Origin: Cryptomeria japonica
Taxonomy: Eukaryota; Streptophyta; Pinopsida; Cupressales; Cupressaceae
Assembly: GCF_030272615.1 (NCBI RefSeq)
Contig: NC_081413.1
Coordinates: 603,074,709-603,138,708 of the forward strand
Direction of reading: 5' to 3'
Length of the DNA stretch: 64,000 nucleotides
Shown piece by piece: positions 22,667-34,066 of the stretch. Position 1 is the stretch's first letter. Each line of letters starts with the position of its first letter. A model generated the notes under the pieces. That model made no database searches. It was not told the DNA's origin and was given only the letters and a program-made list of their open reading frames with translations. Both the position numbers and the translations under genes were made by a program.

Positions 22667-24903
22667 AAAATAAAATAAAAAATATATATATAGTATTTTC
22701 TGTCATTTTAATTATGTTATTTTGGAAATGAAAGATATTTCAAATTAAATCATCTTTTTATTATATATTTTAATGTGATATAATTATATAATATTATATT
22801 CGTAGAATATATATATTTATGTAATTATATTATATTATTATATATAATTTTTAATTTGGAATTTAATTTAAATTATTGATACAATCTAATTGAGTTTATT
22901 TGTAAAGTAATCATGAACGTATAATTAGGGGGTTAATTTTTATGTGATTGATTTAACTTATCGGACAAATGACAAAATTGATTTCTTTGTATTAATATAG
23001 TTGTATTTTCTTATTTTCTGAAAAATCTTTAATTGCAAGTTATTTATGCTTTTGGCTGTTTTAAGAAAAGATTGCCTGTATTAGGATCTTGTGTAAATGG
23101 TGTTTGTAGTCAAGCTTAATTTCGTCGCAATTCTGGTTGAGTTGTCATTGTGTCCTATGTTATTATATCTCCTTGATCAGGTGTTGTTGTATAATCCCGT
23201 TGGTGTGAGCCATTGTGTGTTTTGTCCAAATGATCAATCTTGGGTTAGTGATTGTGTATCCTTCACCTGTGGTTTGTCAGGATTAGTTATGGCTTTCTAT
23301 TTCGCCATAGAGTTCTTGTAGAGAGACCTTTCCTGTTAGTGTCCTATGAGAGAGAGTGGCTTTCGAGTGGGGGTTGTGCCCGAAGTGGATGACAGGATAA
23401 CCTGTCGAAAGTCAGTTAAAAAGTGATAAACTAATAATATATTGGGGGGGAGTGAAATAAATATTAATTAAGATAATGTACCTTGTGCATAGGTGAAGTG
23501 CTAGTATAGGGCTCATAATGTTGCGAGAAGGCCTGGAATGGTAAACTTATCACCTTGTCTTCACAAAAGGATTGGTAGGGTTCGCATGAGATTTAGTTGG
23601 AACTGGAGGTTTGGGAGAGGTTACCAGGATAGTGAGCCGGGACCTATGGAGGCTGTACCATGGTATCCATCTTAAGCTATGTGATGACACTCTCTCCTTA
23701 GAGTCACTAGTGTTTGTGAGTTGAGTCACATGGATGTTTGCAAAGTCTTGTAGTTCTTTTGTACTTGTTTTACTTTGCTTGCTTGAGGGTTTTCTACTAT
23801 CTCCTAGCACGGTGGGGTGGTTCCATTTTAGGATCACATGGTCAGGTGGGTGGTAGTGCCACTTCCCATCAGATGTTCTGGATTGTATCTTCAGGCGAGG
23901 AAAGGCTTCGTTGGTGTTTCTTGGTTCGTGGTTCATGTACCGGCTCTTGTTCATGATCATTGTTTAGTTGAGACCTTGTGGTCATTGTATCAGACTTTTA
24001 TGTAACCTTGATATTGTAACTTTGTAATCCGTGGTATTATTGGAAGCCATATATTTATGGATATTGTAATATTATGTCAGTGGAATGTATGTTAATTTAG
24101 TTGCTTGATCTTATGTATAAATGATTTATGTAAAATTGAATGCTTTGGAATACTTTGATTCTTTCATTATAGAATTTAGATGTATGTGTAGTTTTAATCA
24201 TAAGCATTTAATTTACCTAATTAAATGGACAATTGGATTAACCATGGTGTTAATATAATTTGTGAATTAATCTTCGTTGGTAACCCTTAGGAAATCATGT
24301 GTTAGACTTCCGCTGTGTTATTAAACGTGCTATTGTTATAATTAATGCACTTAATCTTTAAAATTTTTTTATTTCACCCTTTAGTTGCCTAGTTGAGTTG
24401 TTTTCTTTTAGGGTTCCTGGCGGGGCATTATAGAGTACACGTTAACATGATACCGGTCCATAACCTAAATAGGCACCAGAACTATTCTGGGTCCACCACT
24501 CCAAAGCAATGTCTTCAAGCATTGAAGCACGATCAAAGAACATCTCCAACATCCTGAAATCCATTTAGAAGATGCATCAACACCACTTATGCATCCTATC
24601 ACGATTCCTTAGTGAAAGCTCTGTCGGTAAAACCTTAAACCAATGCCAGTAAGGGTTTCTAAGAATGTATGATAGCATCCAATTACCAAGTCAATACCAA
24701 CTAACCAAAACATTTCCCAAGAGCATGCAACACATAAAATCAAACATACTTCATTGATCCAAATATACCGGAAGTGTCCAACAGATAGTCTCTTCTGCTG
24801 GTAACACTAGATCTTCTACCGGTAACTATCCATAATAGCTAGTGTTGACATCAATGACAAAACATCAATGCAACACATAATAAATTCATCCATAATGCCA
24901 ACA

Positions 24904-25669
24904 CTTATATTAACCATCTTAATATTACCTAAGTATGCTTAATAATGTGTAGGAAAAATAAATATAAAAAACCTACACTAACAAGTTCCACTTAGATTTA
25001 TCTACCTATTCATGAATATTTTGAGTTCCCTTTTATTGTTTCCTTTGACCTATTTGGTTTTCTTGTCTTGTGGGGATGCCTTAGAATTGTTGGAGAATGT
25101 TTTTGAGGGTATGGATGTCCATGTTCTTCACTAGGGTTTTCATGAATTAGTGAGGTAATTTCAATTCTTTAAAACTAAACAACATTGAATCAAAATAATT
25201 TCTAAATGATTATTTAATTTAATTTTTGTACTAAAAAACTATTAAAACCCACCTCCTTAATATCGTGGATATTATGGTAGCATTTTGATGGTGTCTTGGT
25301 TGGTCCAAGGATGTCTACATTTTATCTTGCTCATGATTTGTTGTTACAAAGGTAAGAGGCCAAGTTCAAACGAGCTCAACCTCTTTGTAATTCTAATTCT
25401 ATGTTAGACAAAATATATTCATGTTATGTCTTAGATGGACTAAAAAGTAGGCATGGCCATTTTTTGGTTCCCTATCTTTTTGCTCACACCTTAACATATT
25501 TGTGAGGCATGTTCTATTTTGAGGAATACATGTGTGTGTAATGCTAAGAGATGAAAGGTATGTTTTTGTAATGTTCATAGGTGAAGTGGAATTTTGGGGT
25601 AGCTGATGTTGTTGGATAGTTTTTTGATTGATTTAGAGGTGGTTTTTGAATTTCAAAGCTCTAATACCA
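24904..25669. other. Spacer between Copia D and element E
   Basis: No open frame, RNA gene or clear LTR terminus is seen. The right edge (25655-25669) reads CAAAGCTCTAATACCA, a degenerate minus-strand primer site abutting the E LTR. Part of this stretch may therefore be eroded interior of a further E unit. Confidence 0.6.
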
Positions 25670-25993
25670 TGTTGAATTTTTAAATATTTGATACCCTGTT
25701 TAATTTTACAACACAAGCCTACACGATCAAACAATAAACAATAACACCTTCCACAAATGAGAGCCACACAAATGAATGCTATATTACTAAAAAATAAAGA
25801 ATACAAAATTATAGGATTAGTTACAATTGTATAATGAGCTTCTTATAAAAAAACACAAAGTTAAATTTAGGATAACTAAAGTGCAAGCATGAGGACCTAA
25901 ATAAATTTCAACTCTAGCTAAACTAGATGTATAAAAGCTAAACTAGGTGCACAACTAAAATAAGCATTCCTAAGTGAAATTAAGCAAAACAAC

Positions 25994-26797
25994 TGTTAGG
26001 ATTAATGATAGTCCCAAAGATGCTGAGAGGGAGGTGGGGGAGGGTGGGTGAATGAGTATCTAACCGGTTAACAAAATATTGAACCTTATTAAGTATTTTG
26101 CATTCCAAAATAGTGTACTGGTAAATAAGAATTAATGCAATAAATAGGAACAATAAAGACAACATAGAAAACACACTATAACACAAGATGTTTAATGAGG
26201 AAACTCGGTGTGGGAAAAACCTCTATGGGATTTGTGACCCACAATATTCATTCACTAGCCAATGAATAAAGATTACTTACAATGAGGGGTCTGCACATGC
26301 AGGAAGGCCAATTGCTTAGAGCTCACTACTCAATCTACAAAATAGAAGTCTCACTGACTTACAAAATGGATTATCAAAATCCAATACAATGTACTGCTTC
26401 AAATCAACATCAACTATGCTAGGTTCAGTACCGGTTTAAGCTCATACTATAACCATAAACCTTATACAAGATCTGCCTTATTATTTGCTCATTCCTATCT
26501 CATCTCCTATTCCATATCTATATGTTCTCTCTCAAAATTATTTACATGATCTCATACATATATGAGTCTATTACAATATGCCATGTCAGATTTACAAAAG
26601 ATTTTACAATTAAATACAATAAACAAAAGTTTATTCCTGTCGGCTGGGGTGCCGGTATGCATTGTTGCTACTATCGGTGAAGTGTCTATCGGTGCCGGTG
26701 CCTGCTGGTGGTTTGCTAGATGAATGTCGGGTGGTTACCTATAGGTTGCCATCAATGACAACACCATCATTTCCCACTATAGTGTAGAATGCCAACA
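25994..26797 (-). repeat. B 3' LTR (804 bp)
   Basis: On the minus strand it starts TGTTGGCATTCTAC and ends TTAATCCTAACA. It aligns with 34067-34862. U3 carries GTTGTCATTGATGGCAAC (complement at 26745-26762), and the end carries a GATTCACC-like block broken by A/T changes (about 26024-26050). Confidence 0.93.
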
Positions 26798-26810
26798 TTC
26801 TCCCCCTTTG
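26798..26810 (-). promoter_or_regulatory. Polypurine tract of B
   Basis: The minus strand reads CAAAGGGGGAGAA next to the 3' LTR start. The same tract recurs at 34875-34863 next to the middle LTR, and a related GGGGGAGT tract lies near 26950. Confidence 0.87.
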
Positions 26811-27000
26811 ACATTGATGGCAACACTCATGAGAAAAATCCAAAAACTATTTCCAAAAAGTGAAGTCCAAAAATTTACCAAAAAGATGTGCACCCCCTGA
26901 GCAGATGATCTCCTCTGAATAGCCATTTTTCTCTATCCACTACTCCCCCTTCGACATCAATGACAAAGGTTGTCAAAAATTGTCAAACGAGTGCAAAATT

Positions 27001-30000
27001 TCACCTTAAGGTTTGTAACCAGTTGATTACAATCTTAAATATATCAGCCAAAACCAAATTTAAACTTTGCATGAATCTGTTGCTATCATTCATCGTTGCC
27101 TCAGTTCATTGGATCGTGCCGGTGAGATGATGCATATGCTCCTTCGGTGATCTTTCCCCTTGAATTAATGCCTTAGAAATCTCATTTCTTAGAGAGATAA
27201 GGTTATCCAGTTTAGGACTAAGTTTATACTTCAGCTCTCTGGCATTTGCCTTGATCCTTGCTTTTTCTTTCTCAAATTTCTCCATCTTTTCCTCAAATCC
27301 TGCTATTTCTTTCTCAATAAATGATATAGGTTCGGATGAACAATGATGTTATTAGCTATATCATCAATTTCCTTCTGTACTCTGCTTATTTCCTTTTCAA
27401 TGTCCTAGGTCAACAGATGTGGCTTGCATGTTTCTCTGTACAGTTCCTTATACTCCAAAATTGTTGTATTCAGTGCTGGTAAAAGTGTGTTAATATGCTC
27501 TCAATGTACTTCTTTATTGTCTCCTCAAAGAATTTTTTCTTTTCTTTTTCCATTTTCTCTTTGAATGTATCTTCATTTACCTTATCCACTATTATTACAT
27601 TTCCAGCAATAAATTTGGACAATGTGTCTAATTGACCTAAAGAATCCTTTACATTATGTACATTGCATTTTGGTGTAATCATTTTAAGAATAGGTATGGT
27701 ATCATCAATTGCCTTGTAGTCCAATGCATTACAACCAATTATCTTCTTAATTGAGTCCAGAAGTACCTCTGTCACATTAGTAGGTCTGAATTCAAATGTC
27801 TGACCAACTATCTTTATTATTTCAGTGCTTCCAGTGTTAGTAACCAATTTGCTTGTATCAACCTCTGGTGGATCAATCCGAGTTTGTGTTTCAACCTGTA
27901 GTAGTTTGGGTTTCTCAATGATTTCCAATTTTACTATCTCAACATGTACCAGTGCCTCTCTCAGTTTCTCTATTGGTTTCTCTGTGTTATCAGCTGCCGG
28001 TATCTCTGTGTTATCAACTGCCAGTATCTCTGTCTCTATCGGTTTCACAGTGCCAACATCTACACTACCAGTATTCATTCCACTATCCAAACGTTGCTCA
28101 GTTTGCTCAGTTTGCTATGTTTGTATTTCAACCTCTACATTTTCTGCTGGTTGCTCAGTAATGTTTCCATTGCCAACAATATCATCATGTACCTCTGTGC
28201 TGTCCTTGTCCACAACAATCTTCACTTCTTGAGTATCAACATTCATGGTGAATAGAATTTCTGATTCAAGGTTAGTGTCATCATGTGTTATGTCCATATT
28301 TTCAGTAGCTAGTGTATCATCAATGTGTACCGGTGTAGTATCTAAGGGTGGTGGTAAGTTGTCAGTTATTTTGATGTTTGGTATTCCACCAACTTTACCT
28401 TTCCCTTTGTCCTCATCCTTTTGATAAACCTTGAATTTTTTCTTAGGTCGGTTTAATTCTTCCTGTTTTTCCTTTTCTACAAAAAAGATATCCCATTTGT
28501 TAGCTATTTCCTCTGCAATTTCATTTACTCTGCCAGCCATTAAGCTCACTTGCTGGTGACCACTAGCAAAAACTGATCTGTTAGCTTCACAAATTAATTC
28601 ATCAATCTCCTCTTTCGAGTTAACTGAATGAACAACCAAAATTTTTTCAATCTTAAGTTTCTTGTCTAACTCTATTACTGCAATCCTCTTTGCATCTAAC
28701 CTTCTATATAGTTCATTTGGTAAATCATCTATAACTTCAATCAACACTTTCTTATAGATGTCCAGATGTAGAATAATGTTGTTTTCAACACTTTCCTTTT
28801 TAGAATCAGTGAATGTGTTATACAACTTTCTCACATTAGCCAAGTTACCGTCATCAGTGATTTCATTTAGTAAGTTGTCCAAAGGTGGTATCACCTGTTT
28901 TTGTTTCTTCTTGGGTGTCAACTTCTTTGCCAGTTTTCTTACCGCTTGTTGCTTCTTTCTCAGAGTTTTTGTTTTCTTTGGTGGAGGAGAGGGTATTGAT
29001 GAAGGTTTTCTCTTCCTATCAACTCTCTTAAACTCAACAGGTATCTCACTATTAGATGATGTGCCAACCAATGAGATATGTGCCTCCACTTGCAATCCTT
29101 CCAGTTCACTTTCCTTTATTCTAGTAAGGTTCATGATATTTTCTTTTATTTCCTTTACTTGTTTTGATGCATCTCTTATATACTTTTCTATTCTCTTCCT
29201 TTGTTTCAATATATGTACACCAATCTCAATTGTTTCTACACTACCAAAAACTTCTTCTGTTGGTTCTCTAGGTGCTTCTAACAGGGCTTTGGCATAAGTC
29301 TCAATAATATTTACATCAGCCTCATACCCCATTTTAGTTACCTATATAGTTCTAGGAAGAACTGCTTCCATCCATATTTCATCTTTCTTAATCAAAAAAT
29401 AAATTTCCTTATCATATTTATCTACTATACTTTGTGGTAGTCTCTCTCTGGTTTTCATTTTGGCTTGGAAAGCTTTGAAATATTCAGTCATATTGTTTTC
29501 CCTAGTAGTACCCATGCCAGTGAAGGCTTCTTGTGATTGTTTTCCTACTGGTATGTCATATCCAAAATATTTGTGTCCAATATTGGGAATTTATTTTAAA
29601 AAATACAACATAAGACATACCAAAAGATTGCCAGAACGAAATGTCCCTTTCTTGTCTCCTTTTATCTTCTTCAAATTATCAACTAGTTCATCTCTCAACC
29701 ATTCACATGCATCTATTTTTACATCATTATTACCATATCATTGTTGGTATTTTGGATATGTTGATATGGTTTTGTCATTGATGTCAACACCTATTAACAC
29801 TTATCAACTCTAGCACTTTGGAGAATTGGTTATGTTCACCGGCAAGCAAGTGACTTGTGCATAGTCACCAGTATCTGGTACATCGGTAGGATATATTGTT
29901 CACTGGCACCTGGAATGACATGGAAAACACTTAGTTATGTTGAAGACATCATTTGGACACTTTGTCTTGGAGATTTTTTCATTGGTATATTTGTGTTTGC

Positions 30001-31437
30001 ATATTTGTTGTTACCGGCAAATAGGTCCAGAATAAGCACTGACAGGCTTATCTATTCTAGATCAGAATGACACACTTTGGAGATGATTTTGTTGTTATTG
30101 TAAATGCATTAAGCCAACATGTTGAATTGGATATTGATTTACTTGTAAATTTTTTTTATTGTAATATCTTCTAGAGCCGACCTACTAAAATTGGTCTTAG
30201 GTTATGGTATATATGTAAGATCTTATTTGTAAGATCAATATGCGAATGGAAAAAAGAATTGTAAGAAAGTATATGTGAGAATAAGTAGAGCTATACATGC
30301 AGACATCATTTGAAGGTGAAGTAAGGTTTTTGTGAAGGTATATCAGAACTGAACTAGTACTGAATCAAGCATATAAAGATGCTATTTTAAGCAGTACATC
30401 ATTATTGGATTTAACCATCCAATTATAGTCAGTGTGACTCCTATTTGTGTTTGAGTAGTGAGCTCTAGACACTTGGCCTTTCTGTATGTGCAGACCCCAT
30501 TTGTATACACATACTATCTGTAGTAGTATCATCTGATTGTGGGTAAGGTTTCCCACCGTGGTTTTTCCCCTTACAGGGTTTCCACGTACAAATATTGGTG
30601 TTATGTGTTGTGGATGTTATTGTCTTTCTATTTCATGTATTAATCTTTACCGGTACTGCAATTGACTGATAAACTGTCTACTGACATAAAGTTTGGTTTA
30701 CTGGTATTAAGCATTAATTTTGGATAAGTTGTTTTTGGTTTGAATTTATTTGACAACTGATTCACCCCCCCTCTCAGTTGTCTCCGAGACCTAACAATCA
30801 TAAGCACTTTCAATGCAAAGACTAGAAACTGAGTTAAGTTAGTTTGCATGTGTAGTCTTATAGCCTAAAATCATACTTATGAATCTCACGTTGATATCCT
30901 TGATGTCATTTACTCTCAGAGATCTACTATTGGATGTTTCACGGTTAAGGCCATGACTGTGTTGTTAGGTACCTTCTTTGTTTTGTCTGGTCTACTGCCG
31001 GTAGAGGGTAATCCTGTCACTACCCTAATTGCTTGTCGAGTGAATTTGCACACTGAGTCTAGCCAAAAAAATTCTCCATGTGCCCTACTTAGGACAATTC
31101 TCACTACCTCCTCCAGAAATTCAAGGATGTTCAAGATTTCTACAAAGCCCAAGGTCTCAATAACCTTGTGCTTGGGTTTGACATTTCCATTCTCATCATA
31201 AATTACTGTTTTAAACATCTTTAACACTTCCACAAAACCTAACTCTTCAATATTGTAGTGAATATAAATTCTAGGGTCTTCAACATAAGCTACTCCTTTA
31301 GGAATTTTGAAAATGCACCTATGGAATCATCTTGCTTAGCTATCTCAGGAATAATTTTGAAAACGGGCCTAGCGTGTTTTACAATTTCCACAACAGTAGG
31401 GTTTGCAATAAATTTGGGAGCAAAAGAGGAAGACATT
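27001..31437 (-). pseudogene. Orphan ORF2 of B (about 1,130 codons without insertion), split by solo LTR F
   Basis: ATG at 31437 (MSSSFAPKFIANPTVVE) starts 17 bp from the A3 LTR. After a frameshift near 31310 come IVLSRAHGEFFWLD, VVTGLPSTGSRPDK and ILGYKTTHAN...LNSV, up to AYD, where F is inserted. The frame then resumes with ACEWLRDELVDNL, NLLVCLMLYF and MGYEADVNII, followed by a Lys-rich linker and ELYRRLDAKR. A Thr/Glu-rich region and a tail ending in LQTLR with TGA at 27001 close it. Block order and length match the family A and C ORF2. The 29332-28115 section is intact for 405 codons. Function unknown. Confidence 0.78.
29752..30796 (+). mobile_element. Solo LTR F (1,045 bp) inside B ORF2
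   Basis: TGTTGGTATTTTGG...GAGACCTAACA with a perfect target duplication ATCAT (29747-29751 and 30797-30801). It contains TTTTGTCATTGATGTC near the start, a GGTTTTTCCCC...GGGTTTCCACGTA block (about 30560) and GATTCACCCCCCCTCTCAG (about 30763-30781). It differs from the A, B and C LTRs, so it represents another Copia-type family left by LTR-LTR recombination. Confidence 0.92.
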
Positions 31438-31454
31438 TGAAAAATACCTTAAGT

Positions 31455-32617
31455 TGATGAATACTAAGAGGGGGGGGGGGGGGTGAATTAGTATACCAAT
31501 AAATACTGTAAACAAACTCTTAAATAGTTTAGCAGACAACCAGTAAAATAGATTCACTAATAAACCAGTTAAGATAAATGCAAACCAAATAGAAAACAAA
31601 GCATTCACCCACAAGAGAACAATCACCATAACACAAGATATTTGACGTGGAAACCCAAATGGGGAAAACCACAGTGAGCAGAAACTCACAAGTAACTATC
31701 TGCAGAATAGAAACCAGACCGGTTAAGGTCATACAATGTTCTTCTCCATAACAGATCCTATTAGGAATCTAGATCTCTGTTAGGAGATAAGTCATGTTAA
31801 ATACTACCTTGTTAAAGGATTTTAGATCCACAGTTGTGAACCACCTTGTTAGAGGATTTACAAAGGCTTTGCTGGGCCTACCTGGTTAATGGTTTCAGAC
31901 TTGTCAAAGATATTAGTAATCAACAAGTGAGTGATCTAGATACTAGCACAGTATGGTTAGATCCTTGATAACTCATTGTTAATGCATTTCAGCATTACTT
32001 AAGTCTTCAATATCTCCACACTCTATCTCTTCACACAGACTTAATCTTCTCTACAAAGATCACACAACCTTTTCTATCACACATCTCATACATCATACAT
32101 GCAAACCCTAGACATGATGTCCTTATAAAGGAAACTGATTTCATGTCAGTCCAATAGGATTAGACTACAAGTTCCTAGGTTCAGTGCATCTAGACACATT
32201 TGGTAACACGACACAAAATCACTGCCAAAGTGTCAGTGGATGATAACTCATCACACATTACAGAAGTACTGGTTGGTAACTCATCACAGAGTTATACCGG
32301 TTAATACAATATACTGATTACCGGTTGTCAAAAATGAAGACTGGTAGAACATAGTGTTCTGATCAAAAGTTAACTACCGCTTGGGTCCTTCATACCGCTT
32401 GTGATCCTTGAACCGCTTGAGGTCTTCAGTCAATTTGTGACCGGTAAACATCTTCTGTGAAATATTGATAGTCTAAAGACTATACATTCAATAATACACA
32501 ATACTAGTTGGAACAATTACCAATTGAGCATAACTCATACATGAAGAAAGTGTGTGTCCATCATCAAGAAAGTGTGTGTCCATCAATGACAATCAAAACA
32601 TCATCAAAATGCCAACA
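31455..32617 (-). mobile_element. Solo LTR A3 (family A, 1,163 bp) in B, just upstream of ORF2
   Basis: On the minus strand it runs TGTTGGCATTTTGATG to AGTATTCATCA and aligns with the A1 and A2 LTRs over its length. Flanks are TAAGT (31450-31454) and TAAGA (32618-32622), a 5-bp duplication with one change. It contains a run of 14 G (31470-31483) in the hypervariable block. Confidence 0.9.
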
Positions 32618-32909
32618 TAAGATGCCTGATAATGTTTGAGTGCTTGAAAGAAATCGCTTCACTTCTTCACCTTGAATGCCTTCACTCAAATTTTCGCGCT
32701 CTCTGCTAGTTTGAATGCTTGGTGAAAAAAAAGAGAGGGAAAATCGATGATTTATAATAAAATTTCATTCAACAACCGCAATAAATGCTCACCGCTTAAG
32801 TGAAAACTTAACATATCTACTGGTAAAGAAGAAATCTATCTTCTCACCATCTACCGGGGGTAATCTGCATGATATTCAACTTGCTACAATACCCCCAAAG
32901 GGTTACTTA

Positions 32910-33995
32910 TCAATTGTATGAATAATTTCCTGTTGGTGGAGTAATACTTTGTTCTACGGGTGAAGAAATAGTCTCATCAACATTCTGATCTGTCTTTCTA
33001 ATCCATTGTCTTGAAAATTCTTGTTTTACCTCGTCAACCTTTTCTTTGCCTTTTAAACTGGGTCCTTTGTTGTTTGCCGGTGAAGTCTTGCTTCTACAAA
33101 ATTTTATAATATGTCCGATTTTGTTACAAGCATAACAAGTCACATTATTCTTCTGAATGGCCTTTCCATATCCTATGCCGGTTTGTGTTCTGCATTGATT
33201 AGATAAGTGCCCAAATCTTCCATAAACATAACATCTTACATCCATTTTGCAGTTTTCTGAATTATGACCAGCTTTGTTGCATTTAGAACATTGACCAGTG
33301 GGTGCATTAATGTTTTAATTATTGCTAGATCTACATAGATTTTCTCTATGACCAAACTTGTTATAGTTAAATCATTTCCCATTAAATTTGTAAGCATTAG
33401 GTTGTCTTACCAGTTTACTGTGATCATGATTGTTTGCAATACCAGAACTTTCACCAACTTCAAATCCAAGTCCATTAGTATCTCCATTAGGTTTCTGATT
33501 TTTCAGCATATCATCAAGTTCTTCTGAAGTTTTATTGAATTTCTCTTTATGTTGATTTGCAGTAGCCAACTCATTTTCTAGAATTCCCATCTGCTTCATA
33601 AGTTCAGTTTTATCATGTTGTATGTGAATTAGATTTGTCTTTAACATGTCATTTTCATGATTGAGTCTTAGATTTTCATTACCAGCATCATTGAGTCTCC
33701 TATTCAAGTCATCTTCATTCTTCTTTCTATCTTCAATGTCTTTACAAAATTTCATAGTCATGTTTTCTTGCCTCATCTTGTTCACAAGCTCATTAAGAGT
33801 TTCCTTTTCATCATTGTCATTCTACATCTTCTCATGAAGTTCTTTTCTCTTATTTCTAGCAATAGTAAGGTTCTCTTGAAGTCCTTGAATGAATTCCTAT
33901 GCAGTCCTCAGATCATCTTCAAGTTTGATATTCTTCAACTTTTCTGAATCATAGTCTACAAGAGCTCCTTCCAATTGCTTTCTTAAGTTCTCCAT
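32910..33995 (-). pseudogene. Gag-like ORF1 of B, broken
   Basis: The likely ATG at 33995 (MENLRKQLEGALVDYD) begins a coiled coil (NRRLNDAGNENLRLNHEND) with stops near 33900 and 33825. The first knuckle is damaged (TGA in place of Cys, then FNYNKFGHRENLC), and CSKCNKAGHNSENC is intact. CYVYGRFGHLSNQC lacks its second Cys, and CYACNKIGHIIKFC is intact. It ends near 32910. It corresponds in position and design to ORF1 of families A and C and would be the RNA-binding particle protein. Confidence 0.78.
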
Positions 33996-34052
33996 CTGTA
34001 CCGTTGTCAGAATCTTCCTCAAGCTGTTAGGCTTTTGAAAATAGAGGACCAA

Positions 34053-34064
34053 GCTCTGATACCA
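34053..34064 (-). promoter_or_regulatory. Primer-binding site, initiator Met tRNA type (B)
   Basis: The minus strand reads TGGTATCAGAGC, two bases after the LTR end at 34067. Confidence 0.93.
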
Positions 34065-34066
34065 AT

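Larger units (their letters stand above)
19258..24432 (+). mobile_element. Insertion H: 5.2-kb non-coding, possible giant Gypsy-type solo LTR
   Basis: It is flanked by GAGTA on both sides (19253-19257 and 24433-24437; TAGAGTA if the terminal bases are included). The left end is TGTAGTATTGATGGG. The right end is GGCGGGGCATTATA, resembling a TG...CA terminus with C to T. The 3' part has a TTCCGCTGTGTTATT motif that I associate with Gypsy LTR ends. No long open frame, primer site or second terminal copy is visible. A solo LTR of an outsized Gypsy family fits best; a decayed non-autonomous element is the alternative. The central part (about 21450-22900) is extremely AT-rich. Confidence 0.6.
6724..24903 (-). 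mobile_element. Ty1/Copia retrotransposon D, 3' end outside window, heavily interrupted
   Basis: Read on the minus strand from 24903, it has a 5' LTR (24903-18493, split by insertion H), a weak initiator-Met primer site, gag, protease, GAG-pre-integrase and the first half of integrase. A2 is inserted next (16590-8934), followed by the second half of integrase, RT and most of RNase H. A1 then interrupts it at 6723. The remaining RNase H and 3' LTR must lie left of the window. The order PR-IN-RT-RNase H defines Copia. Numerous stops and frameshifts make this copy inactive. Confidence 0.88.
18493..24903 (-). repeat. Copia D 5' LTR, split by insertion H
   Basis: On the minus strand it starts TGTTGGCATTATGG (24903) and ends GGATTATCCTAACA (18493). 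Removing H and one target copy leaves about 1,231 bp. It carries TTTTGTCATTGATGTC in U3, the GGTTTTTCCC block (about 18715) and GATTCACCTCCCCCCTCTCAG near the end: the same signals as the pol-less families. Confidence 0.82.

Noticed and set aside
24971-24983. ACCTACACTAACA as the outer end of the Copia D LTR
   Set aside because: The TGTTGGCATTATGG terminus at 24903 fits the family pattern better and puts the U3 CATTGATG arm at the expected distance.
27825-28255. Plus-strand Ser/Val/Cys-rich frames
   Set aside because: They are the opposite strand of the Thr/Glu-rich C-terminal region of B ORF2.
31369-31732. Minus-strand 67- and 106-codon frames resembling small membrane proteins
   Set aside because: They lie across the A3 LTR, and equivalent frames recur in each family A LTR (41-229, 15399-15587), so they are LTR sequence.
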